46,780 bases of DNA from Candidatus Martarchaeota archaeon (GTDB lineage: Archaea; Micrarchaeota; Micrarchaeia; Micrarchaeales; Micrarchaeaceae): the NCBI GenBank assembly GCA_023473425.1, contig JAMCYG010000019.1:1-46780 (forward strand). Direction: 5' to 3'. The position numbers and the translations under genes were made by a program. This document shows, piece after piece, positions 1 to 8,612 of the stretch; positions within the stretch are counted from its first letter, which is position 1, and each line of letters opens with the position of its first letter. The notes beneath the pieces were generated by a model that was not told the origin of the DNA, did no database searches, and worked only from the letters and a program-made list of their open reading frames with translations.

Positions 1-142
1 CGAAACCCGCTAACCTGAGCACATCTAATCCGCTCGCCTCAAATATTATCCCAGTAATAAAGCACATAAAAGCGAGATTTCTGTCGAAGCCTATTTTCCG
101 TAATATCTCCCTATTAAATCTGAAGTGGCTGGATTTAGTCAT
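1..142 (-). CDS. Partial hypothetical protein (C-terminus beyond window)
   Basis: Reading leftwards from an ATG at 142-140, the frame stays open for 47 codons to the window edge. A GGTGG ribosome-binding site sits about 7 nt upstream of this ATG, which supports a real start. The visible N-terminus is basic (MTKSSHFRFNREIL), followed by a hydrophobic stretch near residues 24-34 that could be a membrane segment. I do not recognise the family; the rest of the gene lies outside the window. Confidence 0.55.
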   Translation of the reverse strand, partial: MTKSSHFRFNREILRKIGFDRNLAFMCFITGIIFEASGLDVLRLAGF

Positions 143-195
143 AGCTAACCACCCCATAGATTGACAATAAATAGAGACTGCTGAATAACGCAAAG

Positions 196-213
196 AATTT
201 ATAATTTAAAAGC
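196..213 (+). promoter_or_regulatory. Probable TATA element for the small membrane protein gene
   Basis: An AT-rich element (ATTTATAATTTAAAAG) lies 35-50 nt before the ATG at 248. Transcription would begin near 230 and give a short leader containing GGTG. Archaeal TATA boxes usually lie about 25 nt upstream of the start of transcription, so the spacing is reasonable. Inferred from sequence only. Confidence 0.35.
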
Positions 214-247
214 ATGAATAGATGTTTGATTATAGGTGTAACTCTAG

Positions 248-457
248 ATGAAGAAGCTGGAGTTGTATTTGTATATTGCGTTGACTGCCCTAATATGGGG
301 TTCGTGGATAGTGTTCCCATTCCTGAATATAAGTCCGCAACATTGGGCATCGTGGATTGCCCTGCCGTTCCTGGCATGGATTGGGCTGTCTGTGTATTAC
401 CTGGTAAAATGGATTGGGAAGAGAATGCACTCGCACCCCGTGGCTGCGAAAAAGTGA
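248..457 (+). CDS. Small membrane protein, two predicted TM helices
   Basis: A 69-residue protein with two hydrophobic segments (about residues 6-27 and 33-55) and a basic tail ending HSHPVAAKK, so it is probably an integral membrane protein with a cytoplasmic C-terminus. A GGTG motif lies about 10 nt before the ATG and a TATA-like element lies further upstream. An overlapping 92-codon frame (214-492) has no such organisation and is less likely. No family recognised. It is followed 50 nt later by a GNAT gene on the same strand. Confidence 0.6.
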   Translation: MKKLELYLYIALTALIWGSWIVFPFLNISPQHWASWIALPFLAWIGLSVYYLVKWIGKRMHSHPVAAKK

Positions 458-507
458 ATAAGTTGGTGCGGAAATCAGCGACCCCAAATTAGGGTAAAGG
501 TGTGTGG

Positions 508-795
508 ATGGCCAGATATGAGATAACGCATGAAGATGGAAGGTTTCACACTAAGACAGAGCATGGAGAGGCCGAACTCCTTTATAGGATAGATGGAAGG
601 AGGATGGAAGTATACAGGACATTCGTGCCTGAGGAGGATAGACACCAAGGTATAGCCAAAGCACTCATGGATATGGCTGTGGCATTCGCGGAGGAGCGCG
701 GGCTTGAGGTAGTGCCGTCATGCGAATACGCGCATGCTTACATGAATGAGAGGGCAAAAGGCGGCGAAGCAGGCGCAGTCGGCGCGCCACAGTAG
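508..795 (+). CDS. GNAT-family N-acetyltransferase-like protein (YjdJ/COG2388 type)
   Basis: A small (95-residue) single-domain acetyltransferase-like protein. The acetyl-CoA-binding signature appears as VPEEDRHQGIAKALMD (the R/Q-x-x-G-x-A/G loop), followed by a helix and the family's VVPSCEYAHAYM segment, whose cysteine is conserved in this compact GNAT subgroup. The ATG at 508 is preferred over a GTG at 502, because GGTG lies 5 nt before the ATG and the family usually begins close to this point. The substrate cannot be deduced. The last ten residues are Gly/Ala-rich and probably disordered. Confidence 0.8.
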   Translation: MARYEITHEDGRFHTKTEHGEAELLYRIDGRRMEVYRTFVPEEDRHQGIAKALMDMAVAFAEERGLEVVPSCEYAHAYMNERAKGGEAGAVGAPQ

Positions 796-865
796 ATATT
801 TTATACTTTGTCAGCACTGTATAAACGTTGCGTGGTGAAGCACACCTCGCCTAGGGAGTGATCTG

Positions 866-1609
866 ATGTTCGAAATAAAGATAGATGACGCAAAGTACTG
901 GAAGAGCTGCATAGACTCTATAGTGAGCCTGATAGAGGAAGGTTCCTTTAGCATATCAAAAGATGGAATATCGCTTAAGGCCATGGACCCTTCTGGAATA
1001 AGCATGATATCCTTCTTCATACCGAGCAAGGCCTTTTCCACATATAAAGTGGATACACAGTCTTCAATAGGCCTAAACCTGGATAGTTTCAGCAAGATAC
1101 TTGCCAGTGCAAGGAGCGGGGAGCAGCTCCAGATGAAGGATTCTGGAAAGAGGTTCAGCATAGAGTTCATAGGGAAGAACAGCCGCAGGAGGTACACACT
1201 GCCACTCATAGATGCTAAGAAGGAGCCGGACAAAGAGCCGAAGATAGACTTCGAGTCATTTGTGGAAGTTAAGAGCGAGTCGCTGAAAGAGATACTGAAA
1301 GATGCAAACTTACTCTCGCCATATATAAGCTTCAAGACTGACAAAAACTCATTCGCCATAAGCGCGAAGGGCGACGCTGGAGATCTCGAGGAGGAGCACC
1401 AGAGCGACGGAGAGTACATAAAGAAGCTGAAAGTTGACAAGCCATCGGCATCTACGTTCAACCTCGACTACCTGAGCAGAATGGTCTCTGCAACAACACC
1501 GAACTCTACAGTTAAGCTCGCACTAAAGAACGAGGAGCCGACCAAGATAGAGTATAGCATAGGCGATGCAGAAATCACCTACTATCTTGCGCCTTACATG
1601 GAAAGCTGA
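866..1609 (+). CDS. pcn: DNA polymerase sliding clamp (PCNA)
   Basis: A 247-residue homologue of archaeal PCNA, the ring-shaped trimer that tethers replicative polymerases, FEN1 and ligase to DNA. The PCNA N-terminal signature is clear (SLIEEGSFSISKDGISLKAM, then DPSGISMISFFI), and the C-terminal domain ends with the family's typical YYLAPYMES. Length is normal for a single-subunit clamp. A TATA-like element (ATATTTTATAC) lies about 60 nt upstream, and GGGAGTGATCTG, with a GTGAT Shine-Dalgarno core, precedes the ATG. It heads an operon with the DJ-1-like gene (1 nt apart) and rnp4. All seven isoleucines in the first 37 residues are AUA-coded. Confidence 0.97.
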   Translation: MFEIKIDDAKYWKSCIDSIVSLIEEGSFSISKDGISLKAMDPSGISMISFFIPSKAFSTYKVDTQSSIGLNLDSFSKILASARSGEQLQMKDSGKRFSIEFIGKNSRRRYTLPLIDAKKEPDKEPKIDFESFVEVKSESLKEILKDANLLSPYISFKTDKNSFAISAKGDAGDLEEEHQSDGEYIKKLKVDKPSASTFNLDYLSRMVSATTPNSTVKLALKNEEPTKIEYSIGDAEITYYLAPYMES

Positions 1610-1610
1610 T

Positions 1611-2174
1611 ATGCCTGATACAATAAACAGGCAATTAGCAGGTAAGATGAAGGAAATGAACTTTGCTGTGTTCGTGCCGCCTAGGGAGTTCAAGGATGAA
1701 TCGCTTTCCTCAGTCAGGATGTTCCTTGAAAAATGGGGCGTGCAGTACAAGATAGCAAGCTATGGCAACAGCAACTGTACTGGTTACCACGGCTCTATCT
1801 GCAGGAAAGATGTAGACGCCCTGAAAATCAACCCAGCAGACTACGACGGCATAATAATAGTCGACGGCTTGGGAATAGATTCTACGCGCCTGTACGAGTT
1901 CAGACCGCTGCTGGATATGGTGATGCTCTTCAACAGCGCTGGCAGAAAGATAGTCGCCATGGGTAACGCAGTCAAGATACTAGCCAGGGCCAATATAATA
2001 AAGAACAGGAGGGTATCAGTGCGCGACCCTGAAGCGAAGAGGCTCGTTACACTATTTCATGGCGTGCCAACTGAGGAGCCGATAGAGATATCCGACGGCC
2101 TGATAACCATAGACAGCCAGGCCGACATGGAGGGCTCCATGAAAAAGATGCTGAGCAGCTTGGGAATAATATGA
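1611..2174 (+). CDS. DJ-1/PfpI-superfamily protein lacking the nucleophilic cysteine
   Basis: A 187-residue alpha/beta protein of the class I glutamine amidotransferase-like (DJ-1/PfpI) superfamily. The NFAVFVPPREF start, the DGIIIVDGLGID strand-turn and the long helix after IVAMGNAVKILA match the fold. At the nucleophile elbow, where active members have a cysteine (AICHG-like), this protein reads AMGNAV, so the usual catalytic residue is missing. Two other cysteines lie in NSNCTGYHGSICRKD. The start at 1611 sits one base after the pcn stop; an upstream in-frame ATG at 1566 lies inside pcn and is unlikely. The 3' end overlaps rnp4 (ATGA). A non-enzymatic or binding role is possible. Confidence 0.7.
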   Translation: MPDTINRQLAGKMKEMNFAVFVPPREFKDESLSSVRMFLEKWGVQYKIASYGNSNCTGYHGSICRKDVDALKINPADYDGIIIVDGLGIDSTRLYEFRPLLDMVMLFNSAGRKIVAMGNAVKILARANIIKNRRVSVRDPEAKRLVTLFHGVPTEEPIEISDGLITIDSQADMEGSMKKMLSSLGII

Positions 2175-2476
2175 AATACCGCAGCGACAGGGCTTTTCTT
2201 AAGAAGATTGCACAAGAACGAATATCAGTCCTTGACTCTCTTTCTGTGAGCAGCGCAATCAGCGAGCCACAGCTCTCGAAATATTACACGACCCTCATGC
2301 AGCGCATATCATCGCATTACAAGGTAAAAATGCCCAAGGGTGGCGTGCCTATATGCAAGCGCTGTGGGACACGCATGGTGCCCGGAGTCAATGCAAAGGT
2401 AAGGCTATGCAGCAGTGGAAGATATGTGGCGTACTCCTGCAGCGCGTGTGGGTATGAGAAGCATGTGCATTATTAG
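2171..2476 (+). CDS. rnp4: Ribonuclease P protein component 4 (Rpp21/Rpr2 family)
   Basis: A 101-residue protein with a helical N-terminal half and a C-terminal zinc ribbon: CKRCGTRMVPG, then CSSGR, then CSACGYEKHVHY. The PICKRCGTRMVPG motif is diagnostic of the Rpr2/Rpp21/SNM1 family. In archaeal RNase P it pairs with Rnp1 and helps the RNA bind and cleave the 5' leader of pre-tRNA. The start overlaps the previous stop (ATGA), so it is translationally coupled to the DJ-1-like gene. Its end overlaps the convergent HIT gene by four bases. Confidence 0.9.
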   Translation: MKYRSDRAFLKKIAQERISVLDSLSVSSAISEPQLSKYYTTLMQRISSHYKVKMPKGGVPICKRCGTRMVPGVNAKVRLCSSGRYVAYSCSACGYEKHVHY

Positions 2477-2901
2477 GATGCATCGCGAACAGCATCTGAA
2501 AGCAGCCTCTTCAGCTCAGCTCTGTACTCATCAGTTATTTCTGAATGCTTCTTGAAGCCTGAGGGCCTTTTGCCATTTGCATATCTAGGTATCACATGCA
2601 CATGGAAATGCATTATCAGCTGGCCTGCGAGCGCGCCTATGTTGGTGGAAATGTTTACTGCTGCGGCACCGAGGCTCTTCTCCTGTGCCTTTGCAAACAG
2701 CTTGGCTACTTCGAACATGTGACATATGATTTCATCTGGCGCCTCGAGCATGTTAGCGTAATGCACCTTTGATATCACCAAAACATGGCCATAATCAGAG
2801 GGGTATAAATCCGGCACGACGACGCATTTATCATCCTTGTATAAAACGTCGCCGCCTTTGCCGTGATGCGACGCTATGCTACAGAACACACACTCTTCCA
2901 T
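2473..2901 (-). CDS. HIT-family nucleotide hydrolase/transferase
   Basis: A 142-residue histidine-triad protein. It carries an N-terminal CVFCSIA zinc-type pair, the substrate loop and the triad motif HFHVHVIPRY with the catalytic histidine. HIT proteins of this size (Hint/Fhit-like) hydrolyse nucleoside phosphoramidates or dinucleoside polyphosphates; the exact substrate cannot be read from sequence. The ATG at 2901 gives the usual MEECVFC start; an in-frame GTG at 2910 would add three residues. It is divergent from pyrG and shares its promoter region. Confidence 0.9.
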   Translation of the reverse strand: MEECVFCSIASHHGKGGDVLYKDDKCVVVPDLYPSDYGHVLVISKVHYANMLEAPDEIICHMFEVAKLFAKAQEKSLGAAAVNISTNIGALAGQLIMHFHVHVIPRYANGKRPSGFKKHSEITDEYRAELKRLLSDAVRDAS

Positions 2902-2934
2902 TGCAACCACACACGCACTCGCTTATTGTTGCGG

Positions 2935-2947
2935 AATAAATATATAG
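2935..2947. promoter_or_regulatory. TATA box between divergent hit and pyrG genes
   Basis: AATAAATATATAG lies between the two divergent start codons, 31-43 nt before the pyrG ATG and 34-46 nt before the HIT ATG. The near-symmetric ATATAT core could load TBP in either direction. A GGTG motif 3 nt before the pyrG ATG suggests a short leader with a ribosome-binding site on that side. Confidence 0.5.
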
Positions 2948-2977
2948 ATTATTTGATAATACGGTGCTTGTGGTGTT

Positions 2978-4624
2978 ATGGGTAAATATATTTTTGTCAC
3001 TGGGGGTGTGATGAGCAGCTTAGGAAAGGGTATCGTGTCTTCTTCTACTGCAAACCTTATGATAAGCGCAGGGTACAAAGTAGTTTCTATAAAAATAGAC
3101 CCATACATAAACGTAGATGCTGGAACCATGAACCCGTATGCTCATGGTGAAGTGTTCGTCACTGAAGATGGGTATGAAGCGGACCTTGACATGGGGCATT
3201 ATGAACGATTTACAAACATGCTCACATCAAGGGACAACAACATAACCACAGGGCAGGTATACCAGTCAGTAATACGAATGGAGAGGGAGGGTGCATATCT
3301 CGGAAAATGTGTGCAACTTGTGCCGCACATAACGGATGAGATAAAGAGAAGGCTGCGAGATGTGTCGCAGAAGAGCGGGGCAGACATTACCATAGTGGAG
3401 GTAGGCGGCACGGTCGGGGACATGGAAAGTCAGCCTTTCTTAGAGGCGATAAGGCAGATGAAGCTGGACGAGCCTGCCGGCAGTATAATGTACATACACC
3501 TTGCACACATCCCATTCCTTAAGCATACTAACGAGCTTAAGACCAAGCCCCTGCAGCATTCAGTGCAGGAGCTGAGAAGGATTGGAATACAACCAGACAT
3601 GATAATATGCAGATCGGAAAATGGGATTAGTGATGATATAAGGCGCAAAGTATCACTTTTTACCAGCGTGCCGTATGATATGGTGATATCTGACCCAGAT
3701 GCATCGACAATATATGAAGTGCCATTGGTGCTTGAAAACCAGGGCATGGTAGGCAAGATCTCAAAGATGCTGCAACTCGGCATTAAGGAGGCAGATACAA
3801 AGCAGTGGAAAGGATTTGTGGACAGAATAAATAATGCCAGGGCCGACCTGAATATATACATGATAGGAAAGTATACAGATGACAGGGACAGCTACATGAG
3901 CATAACAGAGGCAGTGCACCATTCTGCTGCAGCTGTAGGCGCACGTGCAATCATACATTGGGTGGAATCCACTAACTTAGAGGACGGCAGTATAAGCGTA
4001 AATAGTATATTGGATGACAATGCCGGCTATGTCATACTGCCCGGCTTTGGCAAGAGGGGCACCGAGGGGAAGATAGCCGCTTTAAAGGAGCTGCGAATGA
4101 GGAATGTGCCAGTGCTTGGAATATGCTTTGGAATGCAGCTAATGGCGATAGAGATTGCGCGTAACGTAGTAGGAATTGAGGGCGCTGGATCAACAGAACT
4201 GGATCCCAACACAGGGCACCCAGTGGTCGACATGCTAGAAGAGCAGAAGAAGGTAAAGATGATGGGCGGCACTATGAGGCTAGGATCCAGAAGGGCTACG
4301 CTAGTAGATAACACCCTTGCACATAAGATATATGGCTCAAATGTGGTATATGAGCGCCACAGGCACAGGTATGAGATAAACCCTGAATATGTAGAGGCGC
4401 TAGGCAAAGCCGGCTTCATAGTGAGCGGATATAGCGATGAAGGATTCCCAGATTTCATGGAGCTGAAGGACAACTTGTTTTACATAGGCACACAGGGCCA
4501 CCCTGAATTCAAGAGCAGGCCGCTCAGCCCTGCACCATTGTTCCGTGCGTTCATGGAAGCAGTAGCAGAGCGCAACATGCTGAAGAAAGAGGATATTAGC
4601 CGCACAAATGCCGTATCTAAATAA
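2978..4624 (+). CDS. pyrG: CTP synthase
   Basis: A full-length (548-residue) glutamine-hydrolysing CTP synthase making CTP from UTP, ATP and glutamine. The N-terminal amidoligase domain has the P-loop region GVMSSLGKGIVSSS and KIDPYINVDAGTM. The C-terminal class I glutaminase domain has its nucleophile in GICFGMQLM and the catalytic His-Glu in QGHPEFKSRP. It is monocistronic, with its own TATA box and GGTG site. All the expected catalytic motifs that can be judged by eye are present. Confidence 0.98.
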   Translation: MGKYIFVTGGVMSSLGKGIVSSSTANLMISAGYKVVSIKIDPYINVDAGTMNPYAHGEVFVTEDGYEADLDMGHYERFTNMLTSRDNNITTGQVYQSVIRMEREGAYLGKCVQLVPHITDEIKRRLRDVSQKSGADITIVEVGGTVGDMESQPFLEAIRQMKLDEPAGSIMYIHLAHIPFLKHTNELKTKPLQHSVQELRRIGIQPDMIICRSENGISDDIRRKVSLFTSVPYDMVISDPDASTIYEVPLVLENQGMVGKISKMLQLGIKEADTKQWKGFVDRINNARADLNIYMIGKYTDDRDSYMSITEAVHHSAAAVGARAIIHWVESTNLEDGSISVNSILDDNAGYVILPGFGKRGTEGKIAALKELRMRNVPVLGICFGMQLMAIEIARNVVGIEGAGSTELDPNTGHPVVDMLEEQKKVKMMGGTMRLGSRRATLVDNTLAHKIYGSNVVYERHRHRYEINPEYVEALGKAGFIVSGYSDEGFPDFMELKDNLFYIGTQGHPEFKSRPLSPAPLFRAFMEAVAERNMLKKEDISRTNAVSK

Positions 4625-4640
4625 GAACGGGAAATAAGAA

Positions 4641-4715
4641 TGGGCTTGGAGAGATTTGGACTCTCGACCTACGGCTTATAAGACCGTCGCTCTAACCAGG
4701 CTGAGCTACAAGCCC
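4641..4715 (-). tRNA. tRNA-Ile with UAU anticodon
   Basis: A 75-nt cloverleaf with acceptor GGGCTTG/CAAGCCC, D-stem GCTC/GAGC, anticodon stem ACGGT/GCCGT, loop CTTATAA and discriminator A. The anticodon at positions 34-36 is UAU, reading AUA. Most archaea instead decode AUA with a CAU tRNA whose C34 is converted to agmatidine. The T-loop reads TCCAAAT, with C rather than U at position 55. No intron and no encoded CCA. Confidence 0.9.
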
Positions 4716-4801
4716 GTGCAAAATATTTGTTCAGGACATCATTTAAAGCTTATCTGGGACTATGCAGGCATGCGCTATGCAGCAGCACCCTCATGGCGTT
4801 G

Positions 4802-7800
4802 TCATGGCATTGTATAGTTGTTGTGAATGTATGAAGGCTTTGGTATTACAGGCGGTAAGCTGCCTGTGAAGTTGTCAAGGGCAAATATCCTTAATGGTAT
4901 GGTGTAGTTTACGTAGTTTATGCCTGTGGAATTGCTAGGATATACAGAATGGAAGCCAGGCAGCCTTCCCAGGTAGAAGCCGTCATAATAGTTTGACGTG
5001 TAGAACTGGGACGGGGCGTTTGTTATAGTTCCATTCGCAGAGTTTGGTACGTAAATCATTAGAAACTCTATGAAAGTGGTGCCGCCCAAGTTTATTGTAC
5101 CTAGAGGTGCGGATGACTGGATGTAAGCGTTAATTTTCGTGCCGTTCTGGTAGTATTCAGGCAGAGCGCCATTCTTGTTAGGTAGTGTTCCTATGCATGC
5201 TGTCTGGTTTGAGAGTGATGTGCCTGTGAGGAGGTAAGACTTTACGAACTCCTCTGATGCGTTTACACTAGGCAGCGAGCAGTAGTATGCGAGGTTCTGC
5301 GTGGTACTGTTAGACACTAGTGCGGCAAGCGGCAGCAGCGCGAACTGAGGATCATGGGATAGCTCACATGGGGATGTGCCAAGTATGAACGGGGCGCTGC
5401 TGTTGACTGAAGCTGCAGCTGCCTTCGCGTATGCTTCGTCTGTAGCATTGATGTTGACGCATGCAAGGAAGTCAAGCGCCTGCCACTTACCCACAAGCCC
5501 CTGGCTGAATACTACGTACTTAGTCTGGTTGGTATTCATAACGTTTGCAAGCGTAGCCGAGTTATAGCCGTAAGCAGGGCCGAGGACGAAGTTTGCAGCA
5601 GTAACATAATCTGCCTTTGCCACTGAATTGTCTCCCCTGAGCACTGCATTGGTATTGCCAAACCAGTTTATCCAGTCGCCATAGTCCCACCATGCCAGTA
5701 CTCTTGGCGCATATGGCCCAACATTGGTGCGCATCCAATCGGCGGCAGCAAGCCAGTACGAAGGTACAGTATTGCACTTCATCTCATATGCCAATGCGTT
5801 GTTAGAGCCAGCTATAGAGTTGCATGAGCTCGTAGACGCTGCAAAAGATGCAATGAGGTTGCTGCTTTCTCCGTATACGAAATGGCTGGTTACTACAAGC
5901 GCGCCTACTTCTATAAGTACGAATAGAACGAACAAAGCCCACAGGTATTGCCTGTTGCCTATCTCCTTCTTCATAAATATTAGGTAAAGCAGTATTATGA
6001 ATGCAAGTATGGTCGATATGAAGAATACGCCTATGACTAGCAGGAGGGCGAAGTATATCCCGTTTTCAGAGAAAATTTCTGGGAGGTATAACTCCTTCCT
6101 GCCGCTGCCTAATGAGTTAAATATGTTGAATTTGAAAGCGTGTGATATTAATGATGCTATGAATTGTGGGATGACCGCTATCAGAGCTATGAAGTTTTCG
6201 CCTACATGCCTGAAGCGGTTGGATGCCATGTATGATATTTCACCTATCATTATGGCAAACAGCATTATGAAGGCTGTGCCGAAGTGCGGGATATATTTTA
6301 CCTCGGTGAATCCTGCGACCATAAGGGGTATCGATATTGCGAGGTAAAGCACGCCGGTCTGGCTTCTCCTGTATACTATACTCATGAGTATTAGTATGAA
6401 TGAGATTGCAGATATGAACCAGACAAGAATCGGTATGCCAGCTATGCTTGCACCTATTAAACCGAACCCTGATGAGCCAAAGTTAAACATTAGCCCGGTA
6501 GGCGCGTATTCAGCTACCGTCATGAAAAGCGCGCTGGACGGGCTTGTGAATTTCTGGCTGAGTGCAAGGTAACTCTTTACAGGCTTGCCTATCGGAGTAA
6601 ATAGTACTGCTATTAAGCTGAGTATGATAAGCACCACCAGCCATCTGGCATAATCAGTAGTGTCCAGGTGATGGAATATTATGCCGCGCTTGTTGAGAAG
6701 CCTTGGCACGTACTGCAATATCGCTACCAGCAGTAGCGCAATTATCGGCCCTGAAACTGTTATGGGTATACCGAGTATGTTTGGTATGCGGCCGCTGAGA
6801 GTGGCGCCATACGGGTGGTAGAACACCAGGAATATTGCTATCACAGCTATAACTATTGCATTCATTCTGTAGAAGTCCTTCGTCAGATTGTTCCTGAAGA
6901 CGTCTATTACTCCCTCGGCAAGAATATACAGGACCAAAACGCCTGTGTCCACAGTGTAGTAGTGTGCGCCCAGGAACGTAGATGCAAATGCAATGCCGGC
7001 AAGGATGGCGAGCTTAGTATTTTTCATATTCTTTATTGCAAGCATGTATGTTGCGAAGAAGAAGAACAGCGTGAATATGCCCCAAGGCTCCAGCAGCTGT
7101 TCGCCAGCTATGAACGTGGTTATCAGTATAGGCATGGATGCTACCAGGCCAGCGGCTATAAGTGCTATCTTGTGATCGTATTCATGATATATGAGCATGA
7201 ATATTACGAACACAAGCAATGCGGCTGTTATCGGAGGATAGAAACTGCCTACATAACTCATCAAAGATGTGCTGAAAGTAGTCAGGTGCGGGCCAAGATA
7301 ATTGGCTAGGTCGTACCAATATGCCTCGAGATATGGGATGAGGGGTTGGAGGCGCAGGTTTGTGCCTGCAGCGACCGTTGGCCAAGCAGATGGGGAGAGC
7401 AGCGCCTGCTGCCCATATGTAAGTATATACTGGGTTCCAATCATGTCAAAGTATGGGTCGAACTCGAAGAAGTTTGGCGCCACGCTTATGTTTGATATAC
7501 GGGATGCGAACGTAGCTATCATTATGAAGAACAGAACCCACCACACCCAAGAGGGAGTGTGCTTGCCAGACTGGGCAGGCTCTGCTACCGGCTTCTTCGC
7601 AGATATCTTTTCGGAAAGGAAATTCTTTATGTCAGATAGCACGCCGTACTTGTAGCATAGGGCAATGCCTATTATTGTTAGCACGAGCGCGTTCGCCTCG
7701 AAAAGCGCCAGGGAGAACGAGAACACGTGTATGAAGTTTATTAGATAGGATTCTATCCATGTAAGGGTTGCCGGCGCTATAAGGCCAAATATGAAGCCGA

Positions 7801-7918
7801 TAGTGAGCTTCTCGAATTTGGTTATTGCGGTGCCTTTGAGGAGAGCTAATGCCAATAGTGCCCCTGGCACGAAAAGCGTCAGGAATGCTATTATAATACT
7901 CTCGATTATGAATCCCAT
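4802..7918 (-). CDS. aglB: Dolichyl-phosphooligosaccharide-protein glycotransferase (STT3/AglB)
   Basis: The catalytic oligosaccharyltransferase of archaeal protein N-glycosylation, transferring a lipid-linked glycan to Asn in N-x-S/T sequons outside the membrane. The N-terminal ~650 residues are a multi-pass membrane domain with an acidic EFDPYFD motif in the first external loop. The WWDYGDW signature follows at about residue 743, opening a soluble C-terminal domain. At 1,038 residues it is at the long end for the family. The ATG at 7918 is chosen because GTGGTGA precedes it by 2 nt; an in-frame start at 7930 is possible. It lies 70 nt downstream of the S3 gene and may be transcribed with that operon. 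Its own soluble domain is rich in sequons. Confidence 0.95.
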   Translation of the reverse strand: MGFIIESIIIAFLTLFVPGALLALALLKGTAITKFEKLTIGFIFGLIAPATLTWIESYLINFIHVFSFSLALFEANALVLTIIGIALCYKYGVLSDIKNFLSEKISAKKPVAEPAQSGKHTPSWVWWVLFFIMIATFASRISNISVAPNFFEFDPYFDMIGTQYILTYGQQALLSPSAWPTVAAGTNLRLQPLIPYLEAYWYDLANYLGPHLTTFSTSLMSYVGSFYPPITAALLVFVIFMLIYHEYDHKIALIAAGLVASMPILITTFIAGEQLLEPWGIFTLFFFFATYMLAIKNMKNTKLAILAGIAFASTFLGAHYYTVDTGVLVLYILAEGVIDVFRNNLTKDFYRMNAIVIAVIAIFLVFYHPYGATLSGRIPNILGIPITVSGPIIALLLVAILQYVPRLLNKRGIIFHHLDTTDYARWLVVLIILSLIAVLFTPIGKPVKSYLALSQKFTSPSSALFMTVAEYAPTGLMFNFGSSGFGLIGASIAGIPILVWFISAISFILILMSIVYRRSQTGVLYLAISIPLMVAGFTEVKYIPHFGTAFIMLFAIMIGEISYMASNRFRHVGENFIALIAVIPQFIASLISHAFKFNIFNSLGSGRKELYLPEIFSENGIYFALLLVIGVFFISTILAFIILLYLIFMKKEIGNRQYLWALFVLFVLIEVGALVVTSHFVYGESSNLIASFAASTSSCNSIAGSNNALAYEMKCNTVPSYWLAAADWMRTNVGPYAPRVLAWWDYGDWINWFGNTNAVLRGDNSVAKADYVTAANFVLGPAYGYNSATLANVMNTNQTKYVVFSQGLVGKWQALDFLACVNINATDEAYAKAAAASVNSSAPFILGTSPCELSHDPQFALLPLAALVSNSTTQNLAYYCSLPSVNASEEFVKSYLLTGTSLSNQTACIGTLPNKNGALPEYYQNGTKINAYIQSSAPLGTINLGGTTFIEFLMIYVPNSANGTITNAPSQFYTSNYYDGFYLGRLPGFHSVYPSNSTGINYVNYTIPLRIFALDNFTGSLPPVIPKPSYIHNNYTMP

Positions 7919-7988
7919 TTCACCACACAAAATTCAAGCCAGCGTTGAAGCATAGTTAAACTTTCCTCATAATAGCATAGATATGACA

Positions 7989-8612
7989 TCAGTATGTCAT
8001 TATGGCTTTTGGTATGCTTAGGTTTTTCACGTCCTTGTCTGGGAATACAGTCCCTGGAGGGACTATTCTGACTTGTATGCCTATGGCCCCGTACTTCGGG
8101 TATGCTGCTGTGACTGCCTCGCGTACCAGCTCTGTGACGTTGCCTGCTTTCGGCATGTATCCTACACTCTTTATTATAGACTTGGACCTTGCCTTCTTTG
8201 CGACGAGCTTGCCGCCTATCCTTATTTCAGCGCCTAGCGCGCCGTTTTCTATTATGCTTCTAAGAGTTGATTGAAGCAGCCTTCTTGGATTTATGCCGCG
8301 CTCAAGCTTTTCGGCGATCATCTTTGCGACTAGGAGCGGCTCAAGCATGCGGTTTTCCACCTCTACAACACTTATCTGTGGGTTATCGATGCCGAACCTT
8401 TTCTTTATGGATTCAGTAAGCGTGTCTATTGTCTTGCCGCCACGGCCTATCACTCTACCAGGATTGAGCACATAAAGCGTGATCCTTGTTATTACAGGGG
8501 TCTTCTGTATGTCAACCCTGGAGAATCCAGCCCTCGAAAGTTCATTGCTGAGGTACTTGGATATGTTCATCTTTATTACAGAGTCTTCTATGAAACTTTT
8601 CTCTATAGTCAA
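7989..8612 (-). CDS. rps3: 30S ribosomal protein S3 (uS3)
   Basis: A 207-residue uS3 with the type II KH domain around NPGRVIGRGGKTID and the C-terminal domain (GAEIRIGGKLVAKKARS, KYGAIGIQVRIVPPGTVFP). It forms part of the mRNA entry site of the small subunit. Translation probably starts at TTG (8612-8610), because homology to archaeal S3 extends to that point (TIEKSFIEDSV) and GGTG lies 5 nt upstream. The next ATG (8573) would remove conserved N-terminal residues. It directly abuts the L22 stop codon. Confidence 0.96.
   Translation of the reverse strand: MTIEKSFIEDSVIKMNISKYLSNELSRAGFSRVDIQKTPVITRITLYVLNPGRVIGRGGKTIDTLTESIKKRFGIDNPQISVVEVENRMLEPLLVAKMIAEKLERGINPRRLLQSTLRSIIENGALGAEIRIGGKLVAKKARSKSIIKSVGYMPKAGNVTELVREAVTAAYPKYGAIGIQVRIVPPGTVFPDKDVKNLSIPKAIMTY

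Noticed and set aside
214-492. A 92-codon plus-strand frame overlapping the small two-TM protein
   Set aside because: It overlaps the 248-457 frame, which has a better start site, clear membrane segments and a basic C-terminus. Composition of the longer frame shows no recognisable domain.
811-1461. A 216-codon frame antisense to pcn
   Set aside because: It lies wholly opposite a certain PCNA gene and its Ser/Phe/Leu-rich product is typical of a shadow frame.
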